Positions 9,014 to 18,999 are shown, counted from the first letter of the stretch. The stretch is 64,000 nt of DNA from JAUVKT01 sp942491535 (GCA_942491535.1 CALOBV010000007.1:1-64000), one strand, 5' to 3'. A program made the numbers and translations. The notes: generated by a model from the letters alone, not told the origin.

Positions 9014-9036
9014 ATATATTATTATTGTATGATTTA

Positions 9037-10185
9037 TTATCCTTCCAGCTCTTCTATCCTGGCTTTTACCTCGTCGTACTTTTCAGTTAACTTAAGACGA
9101 TAGTAAAGTTCTCTTAAACTGGTAAGTGTTGACATATCGTCCGGACGAAGATCCCTGGCCTTTTCCATAAATGGAAGTGCATTTCCAAATATTACCATAG
9201 CCTTCTCTATTGCCTTATTGTATTCAGTATTGTCCATAATGTCGTTTGCTGCATCAAACATCGCAGATGCCTTATTATAGTAGCAAACACCCATATTAAA
9301 TTGAGTATCAAAAAGATCAGGCTTAATTTCTATTGATTTTCCAAGAGCAGCTATAGCTTCATCATATTTGTCCTGCTTCATATACAAAACGCCTTCAGCC
9401 CAGTATAATGAGAAATTAGCATCATCCTTCTCTTTGGCCATTGTAATATACTCAAATGCATTATCATCCATCTCGTTAACCAGGTAAAAATCAATAAGTT
9501 GCAGTAATACCTGATCGTCTTCGGGAAATTTCTGGAATGCCTCAATAAGCGTCTTTTCGGCATTTTCAAGGTCACCCATATCGCTATACGTCATATACTT
9601 ACGCAAATATGGAGTACCGCCTTCATATTCCATTTCAATACATTTATCATAATACATAATTGCCTTTTCGTAATTCTTGGCGTTATATGCTGTAAGCCCG
9701 GCATTAAAAACTACTGCCGTATCCATCAGGCCCATATATTTATCGCTGGATTGAATTTCGAGAAGGGTTTCAAATGCAATAAGTGATTTATCGAAATTTT
9801 CAGCCTCAAACTCGGTTATTGCCCATTCCAGGAAATCGTTAGATAATGTGGGGTACTGGAGAATGATCAATTTATCAATCTGTTGTTTATCATCCAGCTC
9901 CATGGCCTTTTGATAGCTCTGGTGCGCAATCATCAAGGGGTCAGTATATAAGTTAAGATTCTCATCTTTTGCTTCATAGCTTGCCTGGGCCAGTCTTCCC
10001 TGAACATAATATGTTTTAGGATAACCTACCGTCTTCTCGTGAACCAGTGCTTCGTCAACAGCTTCTTTAGCTTTAGAAAGATTATTAGCATCAATCATGT
10101 TTAAAGCGGTGTTTACTTTACCCTTCTGGGCAAATCCACCAAGAACAAAGACCGAGATCAATAGTGAAAGAAAAAATCTTTTCAT
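9037..10185 (-). CDS. Exported TPR-repeat protein
   Basis: This 382-residue protein starts with a signal peptide (MKRFFLSLLISVFVLGGFAQ) and then carries helix-pair repeats through its whole length. Typical TPR segments include AKNYEKAIMYYDKCIEMEYEG, GDLENAEKTLIEAFQKFPEDD and DKYDEAIAALGKSIEIKPD. It is probably a periplasmic scaffold. Similar exported TPR proteins are common in Bacteroidota, some next to gyrA as here, but the partner is unknown. It lies 86 nt downstream of gyrA on the same strand and ends at a good terminator, so it may be the last gene of a gyrA transcript. Confidence 0.85.
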   Translation of the reverse strand: MKRFFLSLLISVFVLGGFAQKGKVNTALNMIDANNLSKAKEAVDEALVHEKTVGYPKTYYVQGRLAQASYEAKDENLNLYTDPLMIAHQSYQKAMELDDKQQIDKLIILQYPTLSNDFLEWAITEFEAENFDKSLIAFETLLEIQSSDKYMGLMDTAVVFNAGLTAYNAKNYEKAIMYYDKCIEMEYEGGTPYLRKYMTYSDMGDLENAEKTLIEAFQKFPEDDQVLLQLIDFYLVNEMDDNAFEYITMAKEKDDANFSLYWAEGVLYMKQDKYDEAIAALGKSIEIKPDLFDTQFNMGVCYYNKASAMFDAANDIMDNTEYNKAIEKAMVIFGNALPFMEKARDLRPDDMSTLTSLRELYYRLKLTEKYDEVKARIEELEG

Positions 10186-10271
10186 AATTCAAGTTTATAA
10201 ATTGTTTTTAAAAGTTCGTGTCAAATTTAATATATTACAGATTATTCTTCAAATACTTTGCCAAATTACTC

Positions 10272-12770
10272 TTACTGTTCCACAGCACCATTTTCAATTT
10301 GATCTTCCTCGACTGTATCTTCTTCATTTAGTTTAACTTGCGCCACAGCAGCTATAGAATCATTTTCTCGTAAATGAATAAGACGAACACCCTGTGTAGC
10401 TCTTCCCATTACTCTAAGTGAAGAGACCGGTAACCTCAATACCGTCCCTACCTCTGTTATAATCATAAGATCAAAATTATCGGTTACTGCCTTAAGAGCC
10501 ACCAGTTTACCGGTTTTATCGGTTACATTTATTGTTTTTACTCCCTTGCCACCCCTGTTGGTTATCCTGTAATCATCAGTTTGCGAGCGCTTACCATATC
10601 CTTTTTCAGATACAACAAGTAAATTTTCATCACTGTGCTCAACATCAATTGTTACCATGCCAACTACCCTGTCGTTATCATCACGACGGGTAATACCTCT
10701 AACTCCTGAAGCCGTTCTGCCCATTGGCCTGACTTTTTCTTCCGGGAATCTTATGGCCCTGCCTGATTCAACAGCTAACATAATATGATGTTTACCATTT
10801 GTAAGTCTTGCCTCCAGAAGCTCATCTCCGTCTCTGACAGTAATTGCATTTACGCCATTTTGTCTTGGGCGTGAATATGCTTCCAGAGAGGTTTTCTTAA
10901 TAATCCCGTTTGTGGTGCATAGGACGATGTAGTTATTATTAATATAGTCTTCATCGTTCAGATTCTTGACATTTATATATGCCATTACTGCATCATCGGG
11001 CTCCAGGTTGATCATATTCTGCATAGCCCTCCCCTTCGATGTACGGGTTCCTTCAGGAATCTGGTAAACCTTAAGCCAGAAACATTTCCCCTTTCTTGTA
11101 AAGAAGAGCATTGTATTATGCATTGTTGCAATATAGAGATGTGAAATAAAGTCTTCTTCACGCGTTGTACTGCCCTTTGCTCCGATTCCTCCCCTGTTCT
11201 GTACCCTGAAATCTGTCAGAGGGGTTCTTTTTATATAACCCATATGTGAGATAGTAATTACCATCTCTTCGTCGGCATAGAAATCTTCGGGATTAAATTC
11301 TTCTGCATTGGGAACTATCTCTGTCCTGCGTTCATCAGCATATTTTTCCCTAACCTCAATAAGCTCATCCTTGATAATCTGCATCTGCAAATCAACATTC
11401 TCAAGAATCTCCTTAAAATGCTCGATCTGCTTCATTATCTCATCAAATTCACTTCGCAGCTTATCCTGCTCGAGTCCGGTTAACTGGCGCAGTCTCATCT
11501 CAACGATTGCCCTTGACTGAATATCAGAGAGGCTGAACCTCTCTATAAGTCTTTCGCGCGCTTCATCAGGAGTCTTTGATGATCTGATAATCTGTATTAC
11601 CTCATCTATATTATCACTGGCAATAATAAGTCCCTCAAGAATATGAGCTCTTTTTTCAGCCTGATCGAGTTCATAGCGTGTACGACGAAGAATTACCTCA
11701 TGCCTGTGATCAACAAAATACCTTATAAGGTCCTTTATAGCCAGTGTACGAGGACGACCTGCAACAAGTGCAATGTTATTAACACTGAATGATGTTTGAA
11801 GCTGACTGTACTTAAAAAGGGTATTCAGAACGACATTGGCGGTGGCATCCTTCTTAAGGATAATTACTATCCTCATTCCGTTCCTGTCAGATTCGTCGTT
11901 TATATAAGAAATCCCTTCAATCTTCTTATCATTAATTTGATCTGCTATCTTCCTTATCATTTCGGCCTTATTCACCATGTAAGGAATTTCCGAAACAATT
12001 ATCTTTTCCCTGCCACTGTCGGTTGTCTCAATCTCAGTCCTGGCTCTTACAACAACTCTACCCCTGCCGGTCTCAAATGCATCGCGTATGCCCTGCTCAC
12101 CGTAAATAATGCCCCCTGTTGGGAAATCAGGTCCTTTGACGTATTCCATAATTCCGTCCACGTCGATATCATTATCTCCTATATAAGCTATTATAGCATC
12201 TACTACCTCACCCAGGTTATGCGGAGGCATATTTGTTGCCATACCAACGGCTATACCTGAGGCTCCGTTTAACAGGAGTGTGGGTATTCGTGTTGGGAAT
12301 ACTGTAGGTTCCTGAAGAGAATCATCGAAATTAAGCTGGAAATCGACTGTGTCCTTATCCAGATCGGACAGTGTCTCTTCGGCTATCTTTCTCAGCCTTG
12401 CCTCAGTATACCTCATTGCAGCCGGGCTATCACCGTCGACCGAACCAAAGTTTCCCTGTCCATCAACAAGTGGATACCTTAGCGACCATGACTGTGCCAT
12501 TCTTACCATCGCTTCATATACCGAAGAATCACCATGAGGGTGATACTTACCCAGAACCTCCCCTACTATCCTGGCAGATTTCTTATATGAACTGTTTGCT
12601 TTTACACCGAGTTCTGACATTCCGTACAGCACACGCCTGTGAACAGGCTTTAATCCATCCCTTACATCAGGAAGTGCGCGTGATACAATTACCGACATCG
12701 AATAGTCGATATATGCCGACTTCATCTCCTCCTCAATATTGATCTTTATGATCTTCTCATTGTCTGACAT
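10272..12770 (-). CDS. gyrA: DNA gyrase subunit A
   Basis: The 832-residue subunit breaks and rejoins DNA for ATP-driven negative supercoiling with GyrB. Catalytic tyrosine is Y121 (AAMRYTEARL). The quinolone-determining region reads HPHGDSSVYEAMVR, so the positions equivalent to E. coli S83 and D87 are S82 and E86, the usual drug-sensitive residues. Winged-helix and tower domains extend to about residue 490. The C-terminal beta-pinwheel follows, with a GyrA-box-like segment QNRGGIGAKG and a second RGGKG motif in a later blade. The last 15 residues form an acidic tail. It diverges from clpC across a 266-nt AT-rich gap. Confidence 0.97.
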   Translation of the reverse strand: MSDNEKIIKINIEEEMKSAYIDYSMSVIVSRALPDVRDGLKPVHRRVLYGMSELGVKANSSYKKSARIVGEVLGKYHPHGDSSVYEAMVRMAQSWSLRYPLVDGQGNFGSVDGDSPAAMRYTEARLRKIAEETLSDLDKDTVDFQLNFDDSLQEPTVFPTRIPTLLLNGASGIAVGMATNMPPHNLGEVVDAIIAYIGDNDIDVDGIMEYVKGPDFPTGGIIYGEQGIRDAFETGRGRVVVRARTEIETTDSGREKIIVSEIPYMVNKAEMIRKIADQINDKKIEGISYINDESDRNGMRIVIILKKDATANVVLNTLFKYSQLQTSFSVNNIALVAGRPRTLAIKDLIRYFVDHRHEVILRRTRYELDQAEKRAHILEGLIIASDNIDEVIQIIRSSKTPDEARERLIERFSLSDIQSRAIVEMRLRQLTGLEQDKLRSEFDEIMKQIEHFKEILENVDLQMQIIKDELIEVREKYADERRTEIVPNAEEFNPEDFYADEEMVITISHMGYIKRTPLTDFRVQNRGGIGAKGSTTREEDFISHLYIATMHNTMLFFTRKGKCFWLKVYQIPEGTRTSKGRAMQNMINLEPDDAVMAYINVKNLNDEDYINNNYIVLCTTNGIIKKTSLEAYSRPRQNGVNAITVRDGDELLEARLTNGKHHIMLAVESGRAIRFPEEKVRPMGRTASGVRGITRRDDNDRVVGMVTIDVEHSDENLLVVSEKGYGKRSQTDDYRITNRGGKGVKTINVTDKTGKLVALKAVTDNFDLMIITEVGTVLRLPVSSLRVMGRATQGVRLIHLRENDSIAAVAQVKLNEEDTVEEDQIENGAVEQ

Positions 12771-12960
12771 ATCAGATATTTATTTATGAATTTTTTATTA
12801 ATAATATACTCTGAATTTAGAGAGTACGAAAATAGCTATTTTTTGCCTATTTATCGCATCAGGAGCACTCTATTTTTTAACAAATACCTGTTAAAATAAG
12901 GCATGCTATTTGCACTATTGATTATGCTCTGCTAAATGGAGTATTTAAACCTTTTTTATG

Positions 12961-12968
12961 TATTTTTG
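12961..12968 (+). promoter_or_regulatory. Possible -7 box for clpC
   Basis: TATTTTTG matches TANNTTTG and lies 68 nt before the clpC ATG. No -33 TTTG is present at the right spacing, so the assignment is tentative. Confidence 0.3.
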
Positions 12969-13036
12969 TCGTATAAAATGACACATTGTCTATTTTTTTT
13001 ATTAATCCGGCCGCAAGCCGTAGTCTGGAGTATATT

Positions 13037-15616
13037 ATGGATTCGAAATTTTCACAAAAAGTAAAAGATATTTTAACCTATAGCAAGGAAGAAGCTATCA
13101 GACTTGGCAATACCCATATAAGTCCTGAGCATCTTTTTCTTGGGATATTAAGGGATGGCGAAGGATTTGCTGTTGATATCCTTATGAATCAGGGGGTCGA
13201 CCTTGTTATGTTAAAGGGATCTGTAGAGAAGAATATCCGGGTTGAAGAACCTGCTTCAACAGTTAGTGATAATGATATTCTGCCACTACTTAAAAGCACA
13301 GAGCGTGTATTAAAACTGGTTCATCTTGAGGCCAGGGCACTAAAGAGTGATGTTATTGATACAGAGCATCTTCTGCTGGCAATTTTAAAAGAAGAGAATA
13401 CATTTGTAACACGATATCTATCGGAGCTTAATATTGATTATCAATCAATAAGGCAATTAACAGAAAAAGATTATCCTGCTTCAAAAGCTGATTTTCCTCA
13501 TGAGGAAGAGGATGATGACAGTGGCTTTCAGCGTGGCGGACAGGGATCCGGCAAGGGCGGTCAGCAGCTGGGAGGACAGTCAGGATCAAAATCTTCATCC
13601 GATACACCCGTACTCGATAATTTTGGTATCGACCTTACGAGGGCGGCAGAAGAGAATAGGCTCGACCCAATTGTAGGAAGAGAAAGGGAGATTGAGCGAC
13701 TGGCACAGATATTATCGCGTCGTAAGAAAAATAACCCGATACTGATTGGTGACCCAGGCGTTGGCAAGTCTGCGATTGCAGAGGGTCTTGCACTGAGGAT
13801 AACTCAGAAAAAGGTATCGAGGGTCTTGTTCAATAAACGGGTTGTTACCCTTGATATGGCATCTATTGTTGCCGGAACAAAGTACCGCGGCCAGTTTGAG
13901 GAAAGGATGAAGGCAATACTTAATGAACTGATTAAGAATGAGAACATCATACTCTTTATAGACGAGATTCATACCATTGTTGGTGCTGGCGGTGCCGCAG
14001 GATCGCTCGATGCTGCAAATATGCTTAAACCTGCCCTTGCAAGAGGAGAGATTCAGTGTATAGGTGCTACCACACTGGATGAATACAGGCAGCATATTGA
14101 GAAAGATGGTGCACTTGAAAGAAGGTTCCAGAAAGTAATGGTAGAACCTACATCAATTGAAGAAACTGTTAATATACTGCATAATATAAAGCAACGTTAT
14201 GAGGATCACCATAATGTAAATTATACTGATGATGCTATTAAGGCATGTGTTAATCTTACAAACAGGTATATCAGCGACAGGCACCTGCCAGATAAGGCAA
14301 TTGATGCTCTGGATGAATCTGGTTCAAGGGTTCATATTTCAAACATTGTTGTTCCTGAAAGGATTCTTAGCCTGGAAGAACAGCTTGATGAGACCAGAAA
14401 GGATAAGATGAGTGCGGTAAAAAACCAGAACTTCGAAAGGGCTGCCAGCTTCAGGGATAAGGAAAAGGAATTACTGGATCAGATTGATGCAGAAAAGAAA
14501 AAATGGGAGTCTGACCTGTCTCAGAACAGGGAAATAGTTGATGAAGAGAAGGTTGCTGAGGTTGTGGCCATGATGACCGGTGTGCCAGTTCAGAGAATAG
14601 CCCAGACCGAGGGAACAAGGTTGATTCAAATGGGCGATGAGATGAAAAAGAGCCTTATTGGTCAGGATGACGCTATTTCAAAGATCGTTAAATCCATACA
14701 GCGCAACAGGGCCGGACTGAAAGATCCTAATAAACCAATTGGAACTTTTATCTTCCTGGGACCTACCGGTGTGGGTAAAACACAGCTTGCAAAGATACTG
14801 GCAAAATACCTGTTTGACAGCGGGGAGAACCTTATAAGAGTTGATATGAGTGAGTATATGGAGAAATTCTCTGTATCGAGACTTGTCGGAGCTCCTCCCG
14901 GGTATGTTGGATATGAGGAAGGTGGCCAGCTTACTGAAAAGGTACGCCGCCGCCCCTATTCTGTCGTATTACTTGATGAGATAGAGAAGGCTCATCCGGA
15001 TGTATTTCATATTTTGCTCCAGGTACTTGACGAAGGTCAACTAACCGATAGTCTTGGACGCAGGGTTGATTTCAGAAATACAATTGTAATAATGACATCT
15101 AATATCGGAACCCGCCAGTTAAAGGAATTTGGACAGGGAGTGGGATTTGATACTTCGGCCAAGCATGAAGGCAGAAACAAGTATGCCAACAGTGTTATTC
15201 AAAAAGCCTTGCATAAAACATTTGCTCCTGAGTTTCTGAACAGGATAGATGATGTAATTGTATTTGGTTCCTTATCGAAGGAAGATATACGCCAGATTAT
15301 TGATATTGAGTTAAAAGGCCTGTTCGAAAGGGTCTTGTCGCTTGGTTACTTAATTAAGTTATCAGATGCTGCCAAGGATTTTATTGCAGAAAAAGGCTTT
15401 GATTCACAATATGGAGCAAGACCACTTAAACGGGCAATACAAAAGTACCTTGAGGATCCTATGGCTGAAGTGATTATTAAGTCAAATCTTAAGATTGGCG
15501 ATACTGTAGTTGTAGCTATGGATAAGAAGAATGAGGAGATTACTATTAAGGTTAAGAAAAAACCGAAGAAGATAGAAGATTCTGATACTAAGAAGGAACT
15601 ACCCCCTGCAGAGTAA
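13037..15616 (+). CDS. clpC: ClpC-type AAA+ unfoldase (ATP-dependent Clp protease subunit)
   Basis: From the ATG at 13037 the protein has 859 residues and begins MDSKFSQKVKDILTYSKEEA, the family N-terminus; an upstream TTG in frame at 12986 would add 17 unlikely residues. Two N-terminal Clp repeats (to about 140) precede a Gly/Ser-rich linker. AAA module 1 has Walker A GDPGVGKS (238-245) and FIDEIHTIVGAG. A UVR-like coiled middle segment (QNFERAASFRDKEKELLDQ) distinguishes ClpC from ClpA. AAA module 2 has GPTGVGKT and LLDEIEKAHPDV. It unfolds proteins for ClpP and takes part in stress proteolysis. Whether the ClpP-binding loop is present was not checked residue by residue. Confidence 0.95.
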   Translation: MDSKFSQKVKDILTYSKEEAIRLGNTHISPEHLFLGILRDGEGFAVDILMNQGVDLVMLKGSVEKNIRVEEPASTVSDNDILPLLKSTERVLKLVHLEARALKSDVIDTEHLLLAILKEENTFVTRYLSELNIDYQSIRQLTEKDYPASKADFPHEEEDDDSGFQRGGQGSGKGGQQLGGQSGSKSSSDTPVLDNFGIDLTRAAEENRLDPIVGREREIERLAQILSRRKKNNPILIGDPGVGKSAIAEGLALRITQKKVSRVLFNKRVVTLDMASIVAGTKYRGQFEERMKAILNELIKNENIILFIDEIHTIVGAGGAAGSLDAANMLKPALARGEIQCIGATTLDEYRQHIEKDGALERRFQKVMVEPTSIEETVNILHNIKQRYEDHHNVNYTDDAIKACVNLTNRYISDRHLPDKAIDALDESGSRVHISNIVVPERILSLEEQLDETRKDKMSAVKNQNFERAASFRDKEKELLDQIDAEKKKWESDLSQNREIVDEEKVAEVVAMMTGVPVQRIAQTEGTRLIQMGDEMKKSLIGQDDAISKIVKSIQRNRAGLKDPNKPIGTFIFLGPTGVGKTQLAKILAKYLFDSGENLIRVDMSEYMEKFSVSRLVGAPPGYVGYEEGGQLTEKVRRRPYSVVLLDEIEKAHPDVFHILLQVLDEGQLTDSLGRRVDFRNTIVIMTSNIGTRQLKEFGQGVGFDTSAKHEGRNKYANSVIQKALHKTFAPEFLNRIDDVIVFGSLSKEDIRQIIDIELKGLFERVLSLGYLIKLSDAAKDFIAEKGFDSQYGARPLKRAIQKYLEDPMAEVIIKSNLKIGDTVVVAMDKKNEEITIKVKKKPKKIEDSDTKKELPPAE

Positions 15617-15703
15617 AAGGCATGTAGTCGGTGGGCTAGATGAGTAGAGGGTGGATGGGTTGAGGGTGGATGGGTTCCCTGCCCTAAGGCTTAAGTCTTA
15701 TGA

Positions 15704-17008
15704 CTAAATTACAATCTCGCCGACCAGGTCAAATTCTGAGGCTGAAGTAATCTTTACAAAAGTAAAATCACCAGGTTTTAGATCTGTATCATTTCTGGGG
15801 ATCATTATTTCCTGGTCAACATCAGGGCTATCGTATTCGCTTCTGCCATAATAATATAGCCCTTCCACCCTATCTATAATTACTTCAAGCTCCTTCCCTA
15901 TTGTATTTATATTTTTCGACAGGGATATATCCTGTTGAAGGCTCATTAACTCCTCCATCCGGGCCTGTTTAATATTATCAGGAACAGAATCTTCGTATTT
16001 CAGCCCTCCGTAAGTATCCTCTTCATGTGAGTAGGTAAACACACCAAGCCTGTCGAACCTGTATTCAAGGATGAATTCCTTCATTTCCTCAAAATCCGCA
16101 TCAGTTTCACCCGGGTGGCCGGCTATAAGCGTGGTACGAACAGCGGCATCGGGCAGCAGATCCCTTATTTTAAGCAGCAAATCCCTTGTTTCCTGTCCGC
16201 CATGACTCCTCCTCATCTTTTTTAGTATACTGTCTGAGATATGTTGAACAGGCAAATCTATATATTTACATACCTTTGAATTACTGATCATTATGTCGAT
16301 TATATCAAGAGGAAAATTAGCTGGATACAGGTAGTGAAGCCTGATCCATCTTATTTCCTGTATATCTGCTAATCTTTCTACCAGATATGCCAGCTTTTGC
16401 TCTCCATACAGATCAATACCATAATAGCTAAGATCCTGTGCAATAAGTATTAATTCCCTCACTCCTTTCCCCGCCAGTATCCGGGCTTCATCAAGGATAT
16501 CCTCAATTGATCTGCTGGTATATGGACCCCTGATCATTGGGATAGCACAGAAAGCGCATGTACGATTACATCCTTCGCTTATTTTGAGATAAGCATAGTG
16601 AGACGGACCGCTCAGAATGCGCTCATTAACAAGTTCCTCATGATAATCTTTTCCCAGTCCCTGAAGTACTTCCATGGGATTATTAACCCCGAAATAATCA
16701 TCTACTTCAGGAATCTCCACCCTGAGCTTATCAGCATAGCGTTCACTAAGACAGCCCATTACAAATAGTTTATCTATTTTCCCTTCCCTGCGTGCTTCAA
16801 TAAATTGCAGTATTGTATCGATAGATTCTTCCTTAGCATCGTTTATAAAGCCACATGTGTTAATTATTACAACGTCTGCATCAAAACTATAGTCATCATG
16901 TACAACATTGTACCCAGCCCTGCTGAATTGGCTCATGAGTTTTTCTGAATCGACTGTGTTTTTGGAGCAGCCAAGTGTAATAATATTAAGGCCCGGGGTG
17001 TGTGGCAT
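15704..17008 (-). CDS. rimO: Ribosomal protein S12 methylthiotransferase
   Basis: A radical-SAM enzyme of 434 residues that methylthiolates the conserved aspartate of ribosomal protein uS12. The N-terminal MTTase domain supplies cysteines C14, C52 and C86 for the auxiliary 4Fe-4S cluster (TLGCSKNTVDSE, INTCGFI, VMGCLSERY). The radical-SAM cluster cysteines are C147, C151 and C154 in GCNRTCAFC. A C-terminal TRAM domain occupies about 370-434. RimO rather than MiaB is indicated by the SKNTVDSE sequence and the pairing with ftsY. It starts 12 nt after the ftsY stop, so the two are cotranscribed. Confidence 0.95.
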   Translation of the reverse strand: MPHTPGLNIITLGCSKNTVDSEKLMSQFSRAGYNVVHDDYSFDADVVIINTCGFINDAKEESIDTILQFIEARREGKIDKLFVMGCLSERYADKLRVEIPEVDDYFGVNNPMEVLQGLGKDYHEELVNERILSGPSHYAYLKISEGCNRTCAFCAIPMIRGPYTSRSIEDILDEARILAGKGVRELILIAQDLSYYGIDLYGEQKLAYLVERLADIQEIRWIRLHYLYPANFPLDIIDIMISNSKVCKYIDLPVQHISDSILKKMRRSHGGQETRDLLLKIRDLLPDAAVRTTLIAGHPGETDADFEEMKEFILEYRFDRLGVFTYSHEEDTYGGLKYEDSVPDNIKQARMEELMSLQQDISLSKNINTIGKELEVIIDRVEGLYYYGRSEYDSPDVDQEIMIPRNDTDLKPGDFTFVKITSASEFDLVGEIVI

Positions 17009-17020
17009 GGAAAAGGGAGT

Positions 17021-17974
17021 TTAGCTAGAAAACAGGGAGTCAACAAATTCGTGTCGGTTAAAGATTTGCAGGTGCTCCATCTTTTCGCCAATACCTATAT
17101 ATTTTACAGGAACCTTAAACTGGTCGGATATACCAATTACAACGCCTCCTTTAGCCGTTCCGTCAAGCTTTGTAATTGCCATTGCAGTAACATTTGTTGC
17201 AGCTGTAAACTGTTTAGCCTGCTCAAAGGCATTCTGGCCTGTTGAACCATCGAGTATCAGAAGAACTTCGTGGGGAGCATCAATTATAACCTTCTCCATA
17301 ACTCTCTTAATCTTAGAGAGTTCATTCATAAGATTTATCTTATTGTGCAATCTGCCAGCCGTATCAATAATTACAACATCATAGTTGCCGGCCACTGCTG
17401 ATTTCAGTGTATCGAAGGCTACTGATGCCGGATCGGATCCCATGCTCTGTTTGATTAAATCCACTTCTGTTCTATCGGCCCATATCTGTAGCTGTTCGAT
17501 GGCTGCAGCCCTGAATGTATCTGCAGCTCCAAGTAATACTTTCTTTCCGGCCTTCTTGTATTGATAGGCCATTTTAGCTATCGTAGTAGTCTTGCCAACC
17601 CCATTAACCCCAACAACCATAATAACATAGGGTTTTTCAGGCAGGGTCTCATCAAAACCACTTATCTCACCTGACTTATTCTCTTCGAGCAGGGCCTCAA
17701 TTTCTTCAATTAATATCTTATTAAGCTCGCCAGTATTGAGGTAGTGATCTGAGGAAACCCTTTTTTCAATTCTTTCGATAATCTTGATTGTGGTATCTAC
17801 CCCGACATCTGATGTAATCAACACCTCTTCCAGCCTGTCAAGAACCTCATCATCAACACTGGACTTACCCACTACAGCACGCGAGAGTTTCTTAAATACG
17901 TTCTCCTTGGTCTTTTCCAGGCCCTTATTTAAATCCTCCTTTTTATCCTTGCTTAGAAATCCGAGTAATGCCAT
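17021..17974 (-). CDS. ftsY: Signal recognition particle receptor FtsY
   Basis: This 317-residue GTPase is the SRP receptor that docks ribosome-nascent chain complexes at the inner membrane. A short N-domain (1-95) precedes the G-domain, with GVNGVGKTTT (about 122-131), the insertion-box motif AADTFRAAAIEQL, DTAGRLHNK, TKLDGTAKGG and the closing GIGEKMEHLQIFN. It lacks the long acidic A-domain of enterobacterial FtsY. The leader just upstream consists of an 8-nt tandem repeat (17983-18014). A terminator at 18132-18165 separates it from the ribosomal-protein genes. Confidence 0.95.
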   Translation of the reverse strand: MALLGFLSKDKKEDLNKGLEKTKENVFKKLSRAVVGKSSVDDEVLDRLEEVLITSDVGVDTTIKIIERIEKRVSSDHYLNTGELNKILIEEIEALLEENKSGEISGFDETLPEKPYVIMVVGVNGVGKTTTIAKMAYQYKKAGKKVLLGAADTFRAAAIEQLQIWADRTEVDLIKQSMGSDPASVAFDTLKSAVAGNYDVVIIDTAGRLHNKINLMNELSKIKRVMEKVIIDAPHEVLLILDGSTGQNAFEQAKQFTAATNVTAMAITKLDGTAKGGVVIGISDQFKVPVKYIGIGEKMEHLQIFNRHEFVDSLFSS

Positions 17975-17982
17975 TCCTTTTA

Positions 17983-18014
17983 CGTTTAAGCGTTTAAGTG
18001 TTTAAGTGTTTAAA
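17983..18014. repeat. 8-nt tandem repeat in the ftsY leader
   Basis: Four copies of YGTTTAAG (plus-strand reading) lie 9-40 nt before the ftsY start codon. On the ftsY coding strand the array has no G. It belongs to the set of word repeats scattered through 8-25 kb. Confidence 0.65.
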
Positions 18015-18131
18015 GGTTAGAGCTTAGATAATTTGATTAACGAGATAATAAAATTAGCATTTTTTTTCAAGATAGGACTAATTGCTACATGCCCTGTGCC
18101 CTCTGCTCCTTGCCAAAACAGCCAGGTTTTG

Positions 18132-18165
18132 AAAAAAAAAGCTCTCTTCAAAAAGAAGAAAGCTT
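18132..18165 (-). terminator. Intrinsic terminator after the rpmB-rpmG-DUF4295 operon
   Basis: On the minus strand AAGCTTTCTTC pairs with GAAGAGAGCTT across a T-rich loop and runs into a T tract of about nine. It begins 24 nt after the DUF4295 stop. Confidence 0.7.
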
Positions 18166-18189
18166 ATTTTATAGCTTGTTCAGGTATTT

Positions 18190-18342
18190 CTAGTTTTTAA
18201 AGAAATCCTTAATATGGTCATTATGAACAACTTCTTCTTTGAAGATATATGCTCCTGACTTCTCTGACTTAATCATCTTTATACACTTTGTAAATGATCT
18301 GCCAGTTCCTGATTTAAGTGTTGCAACAACTTTCTTTGCCAT
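18190..18342 (-). CDS. DUF4295 family small protein
   Basis: A 50-residue basic protein beginning MAKKVVATLKSGTGRSFTKC and ending IKDFFKN. DUF4295 is a Bacteroidota-restricted family almost always found directly after rpmG. Its size, charge (rich in K) and operon suggest a ribosome-associated protein, which is inference. It starts 10 nt after the rpmG stop. Confidence 0.88.
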   Translation of the reverse strand: MAKKVVATLKSGTGRSFTKCIKMIKSEKSGAYIFKEEVVHNDHIKDFFKN

Positions 18343-18352
18343 GACTTAATAT

Positions 18353-18541
18353 TTACTTGATTTCTCTATGTAATGTATACTTCTTCAAAATAGGATTATA
18401 TTTCATCCTCTCCAGGCGATCAGGTGTATTCTTCCTGTTTTTGGTAGTAATATACCTGGATGTTCCCGGCCGTCCACTATCTTTGTGTTCTGTGCATTCA
18501 AGAATTACCTGAATCCTGTTACCTTTTGATTTCTTTGCCAT
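18353..18541 (-). CDS. rpmG: 50S ribosomal protein bL33
   Basis: The 62-residue protein begins MAKKSKGNRIQVILECTEHK and contains the TKNRKNTPDRLERMKYNP core. It has one cysteine (C16) and no CXXC pairs, so it is the zinc-free form. It sits between rpmB (11 nt upstream) and DUF4295. Confidence 0.95.
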   Translation of the reverse strand: MAKKSKGNRIQVILECTEHKDSGRPGTSRYITTKNRKNTPDRLERMKYNPILKKYTLHREIK

Positions 18542-18552
18542 TTTATCCAGGT

Positions 18553-18795
18553 TTAATAATTAACAATATATCCTTTTTCCTTCGCATCTTTGAGGGTTGC
18601 GTGTAATCCCTTCTTGTTTATTATTCTGATTCCGGCGGCAGAAATATTTAAAGTTACCCAGCGATCTTCTTCCGGATAATAAAATTTCTTGGTAAACAGA
18701 TTTGGATAAAACTTTCTCTTGGTCCTTCTCTTCGAGTGAGATACGTTATTCCCTACTGCCACTTTCTTGCCGGTTATCTGACATATCTTAGACAT
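18553..18795 (-). CDS. rpmB: 50S ribosomal protein bL28
   Basis: The 80-residue protein begins MSKICQITGKKVAVGNNVSH, the canonical bL28 start, followed by the basic SKRRTKRKFYPNL segment. It opens the three-gene ribosomal operon. The 204 nt upstream up to cinA hold no gene. Confidence 0.96.
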   Translation of the reverse strand: MSKICQITGKKVAVGNNVSHSKRRTKRKFYPNLFTKKFYYPEEDRWVTLNISAAGIRIINKKGLHATLKDAKEKGYIVNY

Positions 18796-18999
18796 CTCTC
18801 TGTGTTTTAAATCTCGTTACTTATAAGTGCAAAATTCGAAGCGCAAAATAAGTGATTTTTATTTAATTATGCAAGAATATAATATGTATTTTTTAACAAT
18901 GCTGTATTGTAAGAGAAGGCGGAGTCTGCTACCTGCTAAAATAGCGACCTGTAAACACGGGTTGGGCTTATGATAAATTAATCTTTATATATCACAATA

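Larger units (their letters stand above)
7901..9036. other. 1.1-kb gene-free region with short word repeats
   Basis: I see no credible gene here; open frames are short and of non-coding character. The region contains low-complexity modules also seen between genes to the right. They include TTCGCTGCGCTCACG near 8190, an AACGGCT tandem around 8343-8360, TCGTTGCACTCGCTCGG near 8500-8517, and a run of CAACACTTTAACGCTTCAAC-type words at 8530-8560. It also holds a long hairpin (8801-8848), a terminator for the leftward TPR gene (8984-9013), and at 8111-8123 a 13-nt exact copy of the operator half-site found at 3307-3319. Confidence 0.6.

Noticed and set aside
12986..13036. Upstream TTG start for clpC adding 17 residues
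   Set aside because: The ClpC family begins at the MDSKFSQ equivalent, and the ATG at 13037 fits.
15633..15690. GAGGGTGGATGGGTT duplication between clpC and rimO as a mobile element trace
   Set aside because: Only two short copies; better explained as another intergenic word repeat.
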